DNA from: Thermoflavimicrobium daqui
GTDB taxonomy: Bacteria > Bacillota > Bacilli > Thermoactinomycetales > Thermoactinomycetaceae
Length of the DNA stretch: 64,000 nucleotides
NCBI RefSeq assembly: GCF_003313465.1
Contig: NZ_KZ845675.1
Span: forward strand, 1 to 64,000
Direction: 5' to 3'
In this document: positions 37,940 through 47,286 of the stretch, piece after piece
How the letters are laid out: each line of letters begins with the position of its first letter
Position numbering within the stretch: the stretch's first letter is position 1
Notes under the pieces: model-generated
Database searches by the model: none
Told to the model about the DNA's origin: nothing
What the model saw: the letters and a program-made list of their open reading frames with translations, nothing else
Translations under genes and position numbers: made by a program

Positions 37940-38935
37940 CTAGTAATGAAGCCCTCCATAGATCCAAGAAGCATTTCCAGAAACGTTTACAACTTTTATT
38001 TTATAGTAACCAGTCTTAATACCCGTTAGCTGATGTTTGAAAGTCGTATGACCTATCGCTTCAGCTGTTTTAGATAAGACGAGGTTGTTATTTCGATCAT
38101 ATAATTCAAAGCGAATTTTTCCATTTTTGCTTACGTCGATCGGACTTTGTACTCCTTCGAGATAATCATCGCTGGTTAGATAAAATTCATTTCCTCCATA
38201 CATCCAGAACCCATTGGTAAAGTTATGACCGTTAAAATCATAAGTTCTGCCTTCTGGATACGAAGATGCTGCAGCAATTCCTGCACGAACAGCATCTGCA
38301 AATTTGGCTAGGAGAGCTCTTCCTTCGTCTGTATTCGCACGAAGTTTATCACGAAGCCCACGAGTAATTTCGAGTTGAACTCCTTGTAGATTCCGGCTCT
38401 TATTAGATATATTTCGGGGACTTGTCCCATCTAGTTCTGGTGGAGCTGGCTCTACTTGAAAGTTCGCCTGAGAAAGCTTGGAACTAATGATATTTTTTAG
38501 ATGTGTATTCAGTCCACCCATATATACAATATCGTTTTTGCCAGCAGCCCCATGAATGGAAACGACTTTATTTTTCTGGGCGGTCATTTTTATTGCTGTT
38601 GGCTCATCAAAGTGAGTCGATGTTACATGCAGATCATTTCGACCATCATTATTTGAATCTAAGGATATCTTTGATTCAAACAAATAGTAACTATGATCCG
38701 TTTTGGCAATCGCCTTGGTGATTTCGGAAGTACCCACTTCGACTCTTCCGCCATGAATGCCCAAAATCATCACATCGGTATTGGTAGACTGGGTTGTAAT
38801 ATCATAGTCGACCCCCAGTTTATGATGAGCTGCCAGATCTGCATAGTTGTCATAAATATCTTCAGCTGCATAGGTCATGGGTTTGGTGATGAGCATAGAG
38901 ACGAAGAGACCCACTAGAAATAAGATTCTTTTCAG
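37940..38935 (-). CDS. Secreted poly-gamma-glutamate hydrolase family protein
   Basis: 331 residues if started at CTG 38935; 324 from the GTG at 38914. The conserved sequence is that of the PghP/YndL zinc-peptidase family: DVMILGIHGGRVEVGTSEI, LHVTSTHFDEP, VVSIHGAAG, and GVQLEITRGLR with the catalytic-site Glu. These enzymes cleave gamma-linked polyglutamate. About 85 C-terminal residues form a beta-rich extra domain. CTG is preferred because aggagg lies 7 nt upstream and the peptide KRILFLVGLFVSMLITKPM ending TYA|AED is then a normal Sec signal; the GTG has no ribosome site and removes the basic n-region. Confidence 0.9.
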   Translation of the reverse strand: MKRILFLVGLFVSMLITKPMTYAAEDIYDNYADLAAHHKLGVDYDITTQSTNTDVMILGIHGGRVEVGTSEITKAIAKTDHSYYLFESKISLDSNNDGRNDLHVTSTHFDEPTAIKMTAQKNKVVSIHGAAGKNDIVYMGGLNTHLKNIISSKLSQANFQVEPAPPELDGTSPRNISNKSRNLQGVQLEITRGLRDKLRANTDEGRALLAKFADAVRAGIAAASSYPEGRTYDFNGHNFTNGFWMYGGNEFYLTSDDYLEGVQSPIDVSKNGKIRFELYDRNNNLVLSKTAEAIGHTTFKHQLTGIKTGYYKIKVVNVSGNASWIYGGLHY

Positions 38936-39158
38936 AAATGATCCTCCTCTCGGAAAGATAAGGATTTATCACGTAGTTAATCATACCAAATAAATAATAA
39001 TATATTAAATATTGATTTTTAACTGTTAATATTTTGAAACAAATTTTAAAAAACCACACTGATCTTAGAAGTTGCAAAGATGAGTATTCGTTAATAGTAT
39101 ATTTTTAATTACCAAAATATTGTTAATTTATGGTCTCGATGGTTTTTAATGTTTTTGA

Positions 39159-41948
39159 CTTTCTGTCAAAACCAATCAAGCAAAGGGAAAAGGATTAATC
39201 GCAGCCTTTGGCTTTGATGCGAAAGGAAATGTAACCAAGACCATTTTTAGCCTAGGACTTACAGGAACACAAGATACGACTCGCCTACATGTAGGAGTGG
39301 AGCCAAGTGCCTTCCCAAGTGGAACGACGCATATCCAAATCCGCGGCTATATCACGGGTGGAAAAACCAATGAGTATAGTGGAGAATATTGGTTTGATGG
39401 TTTACAAATCGAGGAAGGTCATTATGGTGGGTACAATGTAGTAGAAAATCCCAACTTTGAACGTGATACAGATCCAGTCGATAAAATTCCAGATCGTTGG
39501 TTGCTAAATGGAGATACCAGTAAAGGAGATGGACTCGATTCGACAGAGAAGCATCATGGGACGAAGTCTGTCAAATTAGTGGGTGAATCTTCCCAATATC
39601 GAAGCGTTCACCAAGATATTAATATCAAAGGTGATGCTGGAGCCATTTTAACCATCTCTGTTTTTTCTAAAGCCCAAAATCCAAATCCAAAAGGTGGAAT
39701 CTACGGATATATTATTACCACCTATGATACTAGGATTATCGATACAGAAGTTGAAAAGTTTACCTTTCACTTTGATAAATCCAAATCCCATGACTGGCAA
39801 CATATTGCACGGCAGATTAAAACCACAAAACCATTTGATAAGGTTCGAATATATTATCAATACAGTGAACAATCAGGGACAGCATGGTTTGATACAGCCA
39901 AAGTAATTCCTGGTTCTGTCACCACCACCCATGTGTATGATGCCACAGGAAACTATGATATAAAAACGACAGATGCAGAAGGTCGAGTGGTAGAGAAAAC
40001 ATATGATACAGTTGGGAATGTCACCAGCGAAAAACAAGGAAATAGTACAACCACCAATGAATATGATGGACTAAATCGACTAACCAAAGTCACGGATGCT
40101 AAACAAGGCGTTACTCAATATGAGTATGATGCCAATGGCAATCAAATCAAAAGTATCAACGCAAACAATAAAGTGTCCACCTATACCTATAACGAACAAA
40201 ATCAAGTGAAGACAGCTACAGATCCACTTAATCGTACCACCAAACATGAATATGACATCAATGGAAATTTGACGAAAATCGAAAGTCCAAATGGAACAAA
40301 GATTGAACATGGATATAACGCTGTCGATCGTCAAACCTCTACTAGCTATAATGGAAAGCAGAAATATACATTTGAATACGATCCTAATGGCAATGTCACC
40401 AAAGAGACGGATGTAGAGAGTAACCAAGTTACCACATTCACTTATGATCAGGATAACAAACTCAAAACAGTGAACGAAGGAAATGGACATAGCACGGAAT
40501 ATACTTATGACAAAAACGGAAATGTAACTGATCGTAAGCATATAGCCGGGTCTACAGTGATTCAGAGTCTATTTACCTACAATAGCCTAAACCAGCTTAT
40601 GCAAATTAAAGAAAATGGTGCAGATCGAGCTTGGTTCACCTACGAAGAAAACGACAAAGTAGCGAGTCGCAAAAATGGCGATGGAACCTACTCCTTCTAT
40701 CGTTATCATGGAGCAGGAGACGTCGTGCAGTTGGTGAACTATGATCGAGATGGCAATCCACGTGACAGTTTCGTCTATCATTACGACAATAAAGGAAATA
40801 TCACCTCAGTGAAGTCTGATAAAGGTACCATCACCTATCAATATGATGAGCTAGATCAACTGGTTAAAGAATCTTACTCAGATGGTACAGTTTATGAATA
40901 TACCTATGACGCTGTAGGAAATTGTTTATCCAAAAAAGTAACGAAAAATGGACAAGCTAACACCACTACTTATACCTATAACGATGCCAATGAACTTACG
41001 GCGGTGAACGGAACAACTTATGAGCATGATCCCAATGGAAACCTAGTCAAAGATGATCGCTTCATCTATGTCTATGATGCTCAAGATCGTCTCACAGCTG
41101 TCAAAGACTTGCAAGGAAACACCGTTGCCTCTTACACCTATCGAGCAGATGGTATGCGGAAAACGATGACCACCTCATCAGGAACGATCACCTTCCACTA
41201 TGATGAGAATAAGAATGTCATCTATGAAACCGATCAAAACAACAACATCCTTGCCAGTTATACCTATAACGGAATCCAACCTGTCAGCATGACAAGAGAT
41301 GGGAAAACCTATTACTACCAGCTAAATAATCATGGGGATGTCATCGCCCTGACTGATTCCAGCGGTGCTGTCGTCGCAACGTATGAATATGATGCCTATG
41401 GAAATATCACCAAAGAAACAGGCACCATCACCAACCCTTACCGTTATGCAGGATATCGCTATGATCAGGAGACAGGGCTCTATTATCTTCAAGCGAGATA
41501 CTATAACCCAGATACAGGAAGATTCCTAACACTCGATCCCGATCCTGGAGATGAAGACGACCCAAAGACACAGAATGGGTACAACTATGCGAATAATAAT
41601 CCGGTGATGTTTGTTGATCCGGATGGGCATTGGGGGATTTTAATTCGACTAGCTTTTGAAGGAATCAAATGGGGAGCTAGGACACCCATAGGGCGTTCGA
41701 TAATTAATTGGGGAGTTCGTAAATTTGCTAAAGCATTTTCATCTCGTTGGACTCCTAGAAAGAAGACATATAAAAAGAGAGTGATTTATCGTCCAGCAAG
41801 GTCTTCGATCTCTTGGGGAAAACGTGTTGTTTATCGATCAAAAGGTGGGAAGCAGAATAAAAGAGATAGCGCATTTGTAGGAATGTCAGAAGAACAGCTA
41901 TTAAAAATGAAAAAAATGCACCAAACACAAAGGAAGGACGTAAGTTGA
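39159..41948 (+). pseudogene. RHS/YD-repeat toxin gene, 5'-truncated and tip-frameshifted
   Basis: The frame is open from 39159 (after TGA at 39156) to 41948, but the coding sense begins abruptly with KGKGLIAAFGFDAKGNVTKT and has no start, signal or ribosome site. The first GTG is 39297 (883 residues). It has a carbohydrate-binding-like beta domain (about 1-200), YD repeats (about 205-700, YEYDANGN/YTYDAVGN type), and the RHS core end GYRYDQETGLYYLQARYYNP ... GRFLTLDPDP with DPDGHWG. The variable tip of about 120 residues is very basic (KKRVIYRPARSS). The tip stops at 41948 while the other frame continues with a conserved C-terminus (41945-42022), so a frameshift is likely. Full-length relatives are secreted wall-associated toxins; this copy is probably not secreted. 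Confidence 0.85.
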
Positions 41949-42022
41949 AAGATCGAATTAATAGGCATTTGAAAACAGAAAAGAAGAGAAATAGTCAAAA
42001 GAGAAAATCCCGTGGATACTAA
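41945..42022 (+). pseudogene. Displaced C-terminus of the RHS tip
   Basis: 25 codons from TTG (overlapping the RHS stop as TTGA) to TAA, encoding KDRINRHLKTEKKRN ... KSRGY. The same peptide is recognisable after the second tip copy (43400-43458, ending RSRGY). One base change in ggaaggacg near 41933 would join it to the RHS frame as EGRKLKDRI. Either it is the true end of the toxin lost by frameshift, or a tiny coupled ORF; the first is more likely. Confidence 0.5.
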
Positions 42023-42037
42023 TAATATATAGAAATT

Positions 42038-42067
42038 AGTACATGGCTGATCAATCAGCCATGTACT
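42038..42067 (+). terminator. Toxin-immunity intergenic hairpin, copy 1
   Basis: agtacatggctgat / atcagccatgtact, a perfect 14-bp stem with a 2-base loop and gttt after it. A second version at 43481-43510 carries compensating changes, so the structure itself appears to be kept. It lies 20 bp before the HEAT gene and may reduce read-through from toxin to immunity gene. Confidence 0.7.
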
Positions 42068-42087
42068 GTTTATGGAGCTGATATTCC

Positions 42088-42852
42088 ATGAGTAAATATG
42101 ATGATTGGTTAAAAGTCATTGAACATTCAAGAAAATACCAGACCCAAGAAACTCTAGAAAGTTTACTAAATATAATCGAAGAAGACAAGAAAGGTAGGAA
42201 TATAGATTTAGTTGCTGAAGCTTTAGGTTACTTTATCTCCGATCCAGAAGCGAAAAGAGCACTAATTACATTAGCTCGTCATGAAGATTACTTAACAAGA
42301 TATGAAGCACTTGGATCATTATATTTCTTTTACAAAAGGGATAAAGATCCGCTTATCAAACAGCTAATGATAGAAGCATTGAGTGACCCGAATGAATTTG
42401 TGATATCAGAAGCACTTGACAGTATAGGCTTGTTTGGCTGGAAAGAATTATCTCCAACTATTAAGCCCTTTCTAAATCATAAAGATGAGATGGTTCGTGG
42501 ATCTGCAGCTGTAGCATTAGGGGAATTAGGTGATAAAGAAAGTATCAACAGTATAAAAAGAGCATTAAAACAAGAGACGGAGGATTGGGCTAAACTCCAT
42601 TATTATCAAGCACTCTATTTTTTGGGGGAAGATCGATACTTTAAATCTATGATGAGCATGTTAAAATCCTCTTGTCATTTGACGAGAAGTTCAGCGGCTC
42701 GAAAATTAGAAGAGGTAGCAAATGAGCAAAACTATTATCAGATTTACTTTGCATTATATACCCAATTAAAAAGAGAACGAACCATTCTGGTTGCATCGAT
42801 TATCGAAAAAATTATGAGAGAGATCGAAGACGAGTATCTAGTAAAGACATAG
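42088..42852 (+). CDS. HEAT-repeat protein, putative immunity protein
   Basis: 254 residues; ATG with tatggagctgatatt upstream (ggag 10-11 nt before). Helical repeats run from about residue 40 to 250: LALITLARHEDYLTRYEALG-like, FVISEALDSIGLFGW, DEMVRGSAAVALGELGDKE, HLTRSSAARKLEEVAN. HEAT/ARM proteins of this size directly after RHS tips are often cognate immunity proteins (inference from position). A degenerate copy follows a second tip copy downstream, which confirms that tip and HEAT gene move as one cassette. Confidence 0.8.
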   Translation: MSKYDDWLKVIEHSRKYQTQETLESLLNIIEEDKKGRNIDLVAEALGYFISDPEAKRALITLARHEDYLTRYEALGSLYFFYKRDKDPLIKQLMIEALSDPNEFVISEALDSIGLFGWKELSPTIKPFLNHKDEMVRGSAAVALGELGDKESINSIKRALKQETEDWAKLHYYQALYFLGEDRYFKSMMSMLKSSCHLTRSSAARKLEEVANEQNYYQIYFALYTQLKRERTILVASIIEKIMREIEDEYLVKT

Positions 42853-43068
42853 AAAATGATAGCTTTAGCAAGCGGTTAAAGAAACTTTTTCAAACAGACT
42901 GTTTATGACTAGACTTGTTTATGATTCTCAGTGGAGTAATTAAGAGAATTACTAAAAAACTACAGTAATTAGTAAGCTTAAGATATTGGAGTCAAAAAAA
43001 TTATTATAAGATCTATCGAATAATTCCTGCCTATACTTAAGAAAGGTTGAACAGATGAATAGATTAAT

Positions 43069-43458
43069 AATCTAAACCAGCTCATACAAATTAAAGAAAA
43101 TGGTGTGGATAGAGCTTGGTTTACCTATGAAGAAAACGACAAAGTAGCCAGTCTCAAAAAACGAATTTGCTAAGGCTTTATTCCGATGGGCTCCTAGAAA
43201 GAAGACTTATAAAAAGAGAGTGGTCTATCGTCCAGCAAGGCCTTCGGTCTCTTGGGAAAAACGTGTTGTTTATCGATCAAAAGGTGGGAAGCAGAATAAA
43301 AGGGATAGTGGATTGGCAGGTATCCCAACTGAAGAGCTAATAAAAATGAGAGATAAAGCATCAAATACAGAAGGACGTAAGTTAAACAACGAATAGATAG
43401 GCAATTGAAATCAAACGGTAAGAGAAATCAACAAAAAAGAAGATCACGTGGATACTGA
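43069..43458 (+). pseudogene. Orphan second RHS tip cassette
   Basis: Two joined pieces of an RHS gene. 43071-43160 matches the YD-repeat segment at 40585-40676 (QLIQIKENGVDRAWFTYEENDKV), and 43160-43458 matches the tip at 41718-42022 (RKKTYKKRVVYRPARPSVSW). The intervening ~1 kb is deleted and the frame changes at the junction. The tip ends with EELIKMRDKASNTEGRKL, then one missing base before a conserved RSRGY end. No start codon or signals: a silent, decaying cassette. Confidence 0.8.
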
Positions 43459-43480
43459 TAATATATAAATATCACAAAAT

Positions 43481-43510
43481 AGTACATAGTTGATAAGTCA
43501 GCTATGTACT
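43481..43510 (+). repeat. Toxin-immunity hairpin, copy 2
   Basis: agtacatagttga / tcagctatgtact around taag. Compared with copy 1, one G-C pair is replaced by A-T and one C-G by T-G, so pairing is preserved while sequence drifts. Confidence 0.7.
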
Positions 43511-43530
43511 ATTTATGGAGCTGATAATTT

Positions 43531-43882
43531 ATGGGTAAACTTGTCAAATGGGAAAAATTATTAATCAAGCAGAGGAACATCAGAGCCAAGAAATTCTCGA
43601 ACAATTACTCCATATTATCGATGAAGATAGAACAGGATATTTTGCATCTTTGATTGCTGAAGTGCTAAGTTACTTTGCTTCATATCCAGATGCAAAAAAA
43701 CACTAATTAAATTAGCCCAGCATAAAGACAATTTGACAAGAGAGGTAGCAAATGAGCAAAACTATTATCAGATTTACTTTGCATTATATACCCAATTAAA
43801 AAGAGAATGAACCATTCTGGTTGCATCGATAATAGAAAACTGTATGAGAGATATTGAGAAGGATTTCTTCAAAAAAAGATAG
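43531..43882 (+). pseudogene. Degenerate HEAT-repeat immunity gene
   Basis: It starts like the intact HEAT gene (ATG with tatggagctgata upstream). A frameshift follows almost at once; the readable part EEHQSQEILEQLLHIIDEDR corresponds to EHSRKYQTQETLESLLNIIE. An internal deletion of about 420 bp joins the second repeat (ttgacaag) to the C-terminal part. From 43741 to 43831 the sequence is nearly identical to 42712-42802, apart from a new stop (tga for cga). Clearly inactive. Confidence 0.85.
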
Positions 43883-43998
43883 GAAATGTTAGAGTTCGAA
43901 CAGCTGTTTACTAAAATATAAAAAGCTGTTCGAATCGACTATATAGAGGACTAAGCACTTAATTGCCTATTTTTGTGTAAATAATGTTGAGGGATTAG

Positions 43999-44417
43999 AT
44001 GATGAAAACATATGTTAAGGTCCTTTTAGGAATAGTAGCCTTGATTGTAGCCGTCACTTATTTGTGTTTTTTGTATGGTTTGAAACCGTTGTAGGTATGG
44101 GAATAGGTCTGATCTTTCTTATTGTTTGGATCCTAAAGGCGAAGCGAGTGGGATCATTCAATCTGGCTATTATGGTGGTATTCCTGTTAAACGTTCTTAA
44201 TTGTTAGTGGGGAATGGAATAATCACTTGAATACTATGATTTCCAACTCCTTTCTGATAAAGGTTTTTATACGTTTGTCGTATCTAGTTATGAAAAAATG
44301 AATGTTTTTAAAATGATTCCATTCTCAATATTTTTTGTGATCCTGGCCAAAATGCAGATTCTTGCGCTACTTACTATGTTGTCTAAAGAAAAGAGTAAAA
44401 AATGGTTTAGAAGGTGA
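43999..44417 (+). pseudogene. Broken small membrane-protein gene
   Basis: ATG with gaggg upstream begins MMKTYVKVLLGIVALIVAVT, then stops at TAG near 44092. The next frame continues WFETVVGMGIGLIFLIVWIL and NLAIMVVFLLNVLNC, and a third piece gives YYDFQLLSDKGFYTFVVSSY then FKMIPFSIFFVILAKMQILA to TGA 44417. Together they make a plausible 4-TM protein of about 135 residues interrupted by two or three frame changes and stops. Part of the decaying island downstream of RHS. Confidence 0.65.
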
Positions 44418-44586
44418 TCACTTTTAGATAGTTGTAGAGTTTTCTATAGATTATTTGATTTACAAGGGGTTTTTTATCGCTCTTGTAAATCTGACTTTTT
44501 TAAAATAATTTATAAAAGATATCCATTATGAATGTATTAGAGTTAGCCTAAAGGAGTTAGAAAATTAAGTGTTAAGTGGTGAGAAT

Positions 44587-45003
44587 ATGAGTAAAAGAGA
44601 GAGTGCTGGTATAGTTATTGCGTTGATTGTGGTAGGCGGTTTGCTTCTATTTTTAGGCTTGTGGTTTGATATTTTATTAAACGTTATGGTATTAGGAAAA
44701 TTTATTTATGAAGTTCGTTATCTTACTTATCCGAAATTACAATTAAAGTTTATAAATACCCCAGTCATAATAATAATCGGGGTTATTCTTGTATTACTTG
44801 GTTTTCAACTAGTTATGCACTACAATACGCCTTCGTTATTATGGAGCCATGGTGTTTTAGAATATATTAAGGTATCTTGGGTAGGCTTTGTATCTACAAA
44901 GGGAATTGTATATTCTATTGTGACTGGGATTCATTTGGTTATTGTTGGTGTATTGATAGATAAGTACTCAACTCGAAAAAAAGGAAAATCAAATTTGAAT
45001 TAG
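44587..45003 (+). CDS. Small membrane protein in the RHS island
   Basis: 138 residues from ATG 44587 (ggtgag close upstream); a GTG at 44569 would add six residues and has aaggag 12 nt upstream. Hydrophobic segments at about 9-30, 58-78 and 100-125 (IVIALIVVGGLLLFLGLW, VIIIIGVILVLLGFQLVM, GIVYSIVTGIHLVIVGVLI) and a basic C-terminus (STRKKGKSN). No family recognised. Lying among toxin debris, it could be an immunity protein, but there is no direct evidence. Confidence 0.6.
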   Translation: MSKRESAGIVIALIVVGGLLLFLGLWFDILLNVMVLGKFIYEVRYLTYPKLQLKFINTPVIIIIGVILVLLGFQLVMHYNTPSLLWSHGVLEYIKVSWVGFVSTKGIVYSIVTGIHLVIVGVLIDKYSTRKKGKSNLN

Positions 45004-45104
45004 TCGTGTCGATTACCTAAATAGGTAGGAAGAGGCGTGTTTTCGACTAAGTCGATCTTATACCCCGTCTCACGGAAAAAGAAGTTCTAGGAGAAGTAGT
45101 ATCA

Positions 45105-45224
45105 GGAAAACGATGACCACCTCATCAGGCACCATCACCTTCCATAATAATGAGAATAAGAATGTCATCTATGAAACGGATCAAAACAACAACATCCTTG
45201 CCGGTTATACCTATAACGGAATCT
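45105..45224 (+). pseudogene. RHS repeat fragment
   Basis: 120 bp nearly identical to 41157-41276 of the RHS gene (ggaaaacgatgaccacctca at the left end, aacaacatccttgcc near the right). It lies free between two small membrane genes, as a scar of recombination. Confidence 0.9.
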
Positions 45225-45277
45225 AGCTTATGAATAAGATAAGGGGCTGTGTGTTCCAATTCCATTAGGGGGGTTAT

Positions 45278-45607
45278 ATGAAAAGATTTTTAATCAGTGT
45301 AGGTTTGTCTTTACTGACAGGTTGTATAATTTTGACAGCTGTTTTTGTTTATGGGTCTATTGAGGAAATTATTAATACAGGTAGAACAAGCTTTTTTGAA
45401 TTAGCAGCTTTGATTATTCTGCTGGTCCTTTTAATCTATATTATTGGTTATCTTTTATATGGGTTAGGAGAAGGGAATACTCTTATGAGTTTTATACAGC
45501 CAGGAACCTTTTTAGAAATTTTATTTTCCTGTTCTTTTGGTATTGTCTATTACTCGGTCAATTTCATAGCAAAAAAACTGTTTCTTTTGCTAAGAGAGAA
45601 TAGATAG
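45278..45607 (+). CDS. Small 3-TM membrane protein
   Basis: 109 residues; ATG after aggggggtt. Hydrophobic segments at about 5-25, 40-62 and 82-100 (ISVGLSLLTGCIILTAVFVY, LAALIILLVLLIYIIGYLLY, FSCSFGIVYYSVNFIA); basic C-terminus KKLFLLLRENR. No family recognised. It follows an RHS fragment and belongs to the run of small membrane proteins of this island. Confidence 0.6.
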   Translation: MKRFLISVGLSLLTGCIILTAVFVYGSIEEIINTGRTSFFELAALIILLVLLIYIIGYLLYGLGEGNTLMSFIQPGTFLEILFSCSFGIVYYSVNFIAKKLFLLLRENR

Positions 45608-46375
45608 AATACCATTTTGAGAGAATTCTACCCGATTGAGCTGTATTTCCCGTTTCGCTTAATGAAAGTTTACATTTACTAACATAGGAACTATGAACAT
45701 AACTCTTGTCCCTTTAGGGAAAAGCTGATCCTACATAAAAGCGATTCGCTCTAACTCTAGGAATGATCGAACTATGTAACATGCTCGACAAGACTATTAA
45801 AACCCTAAGATTATAGAACGGACTGCAGAGTTAAAATGGACTCATTCTCTGGGCATGTATTTACTGAAGAGGTTTCAGAATGCAGAAGAGAGATCATCGA
45901 CTTAGAGAGTTTTCATGAAAAAAGAATTATGACAGAGGATACTTTCTATCATATTAAGTTAGCTTAAGATGGCTGAAAGGATAGAGATATACTTAGAAGG
46001 GAAAGCCAATTTCAAGGATTGCTGCTAATGCAAACAAGATTGTATCTCATCTCGTCATCCCTCCAAATTTCATTTAAGTATGGCAGGATTTTTGTTTTAT
46101 AGTAAATTTACAAAAGATAGGGAATTGAATTGCCGATGTCATAAAAAAGACGGATATAAAAAGCGTTTAAGAAATCTGTTTCACTTATGATCAAGATAAC
46201 CAACTAAAAATAACAAAGGAAATAAGGATGATCTAATATCAATAGGACTAGAATCAATATAGGATCCCCTATATATAAATATTCCCACATATTTCCATTG
46301 TGAATGTTAGAAAGGGAAGATAGTGAAATTCTATAGGATTTTAAAGAGAATCTCAAAGATTATAGGGAGAGTAAT
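45608..46375. other. Decayed region with gene traces
   Basis: About 0.77 kb without an intact gene. A 43-codon ORF at 45836-45967 (MDSFSGHVFTEEVSECRREI ... DTFYHIKLA) reads like a protein remnant but has no ribosome site. At about 46188-46225 cacttatgatcaagataacc resembles the RHS segment near 40439. The remainder is unassigned. Confidence 0.4.
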
Positions 46376-46705
46376 ATGGATATATTTAACCAAATAATTG
46401 TTTATATATGGTTTGGGAATTTGCTCTGTTTGGGAAATTTTGGACTATGGATTTATTACTTAGAAGACATATATGGAAAGCAAAAAAGTACAAAACTACT
46501 ATATTTCGGGCTATTCCTATTAAATATTGTTTTAATGGTTATATCCATTAAATTAACTCCTCCCAAGCCTTTACTCCCTATTTTAATAATGGAAGGATTT
46601 AGTGCAGCTTTTGCTTTTCCAGACCAAGTATATCGTCTAATTCTTACTGCAATAGCTATGATTTTGGGTGGAATAATAAAAAGGTTACCTAGATATTTAA
46701 AATAG
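46376..46705 (+). CDS. Small membrane protein
   Basis: 109 residues; ATG with tagggaga upstream. Segments at about 5-26 (QIIVYIWFGNLLCLGNFGLWI), 42-58 (LLYFGLFLLNIVLMVISI) and 85-103 (YRLILTAIAMILGGIIK). The conserved-looking motif SAAFAFPDQVYRL separates the last two. Family unknown; isolated gene in the RHS island. Confidence 0.55.
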   Translation: MDIFNQIIVYIWFGNLLCLGNFGLWIYYLEDIYGKQKSTKLLYFGLFLLNIVLMVISIKLTPPKPLLPILIMEGFSAAFAFPDQVYRLILTAIAMILGGIIKRLPRYLK

Positions 46706-46867
46706 AATTAAACCCTAATACCTTTGATTTATTATCCTCTTTAGCTTCTATGATGAGGATGATAAATATGATCGAAAACCTTAAGCCTTTTAACACTAAC
46801 TGGTTTAAGTGAAATTAGATAAAAGAGCTCCTTCGTATTTACCTTCAGAAATGGAGGATCATCTAAG

Positions 46868-47089
46868 ATGAAAAAAATCTTTGAAAATAAACTTTATAAC
46901 CTATTAGAAAATCTTGTACTCATTTATATGGCATTACATTTGTTAAATAAGTATGTGATTCATTCTCCAATTTGGTCATCTGATCAAGTCCTTAATTATT
47001 GCATTATTTTTATAATTATGAGTGAAATTTCCGAATACTTTGTGTATAAACAAGATGAAAAGGAAAAACCAATGTCACAAGATAAATGA
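46868..47089 (+). CDS. Small membrane protein
   Basis: 73 residues; ATG with ggagg about 12 nt upstream. Two hydrophobic segments (LENLVLIYMALHLLNKYVI and VLNYCIIFIIMSEISEYFVY) and a charged tail (KQDEKEKPMSQDK). Family unknown. The intervals on both sides contain only AT-rich sequence. Confidence 0.5.
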   Translation: MKKIFENKLYNLLENLVLIYMALHLLNKYVIHSPIWSSDQVLNYCIIFIIMSEISEYFVYKQDEKEKPMSQDK

Positions 47090-47286
47090 TAAATATTTCT
47101 AACATCCATCTTAGAGCGGGTAAATACAGAAAAGATTTGTTTTTCATAATGGGATAGATATTCCTTTAACAATCACACGAGGCTTTGGTTTATGGTGTAT
47201 TTGATTATTTTAGATATAGAAGATCAGAAGAAATAATCTCTTCTTAAAAAGTAGTTTAAGTATATGGTTGAATGAGGTGACATTTC

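Noticed and set aside
40080-40781. Long antisense frames in the RHS gene
   Set aside because: Repeats of YD codons read backwards give open hydrophobic frames; no start signals.
39297-41948. RHS repeats as a CRISPR or tandem DNA repeat
   Set aside because: The periodicity is that of degenerate YD protein repeats; no identical repeats with spacers exist. No CRISPR array was seen anywhere in the window.
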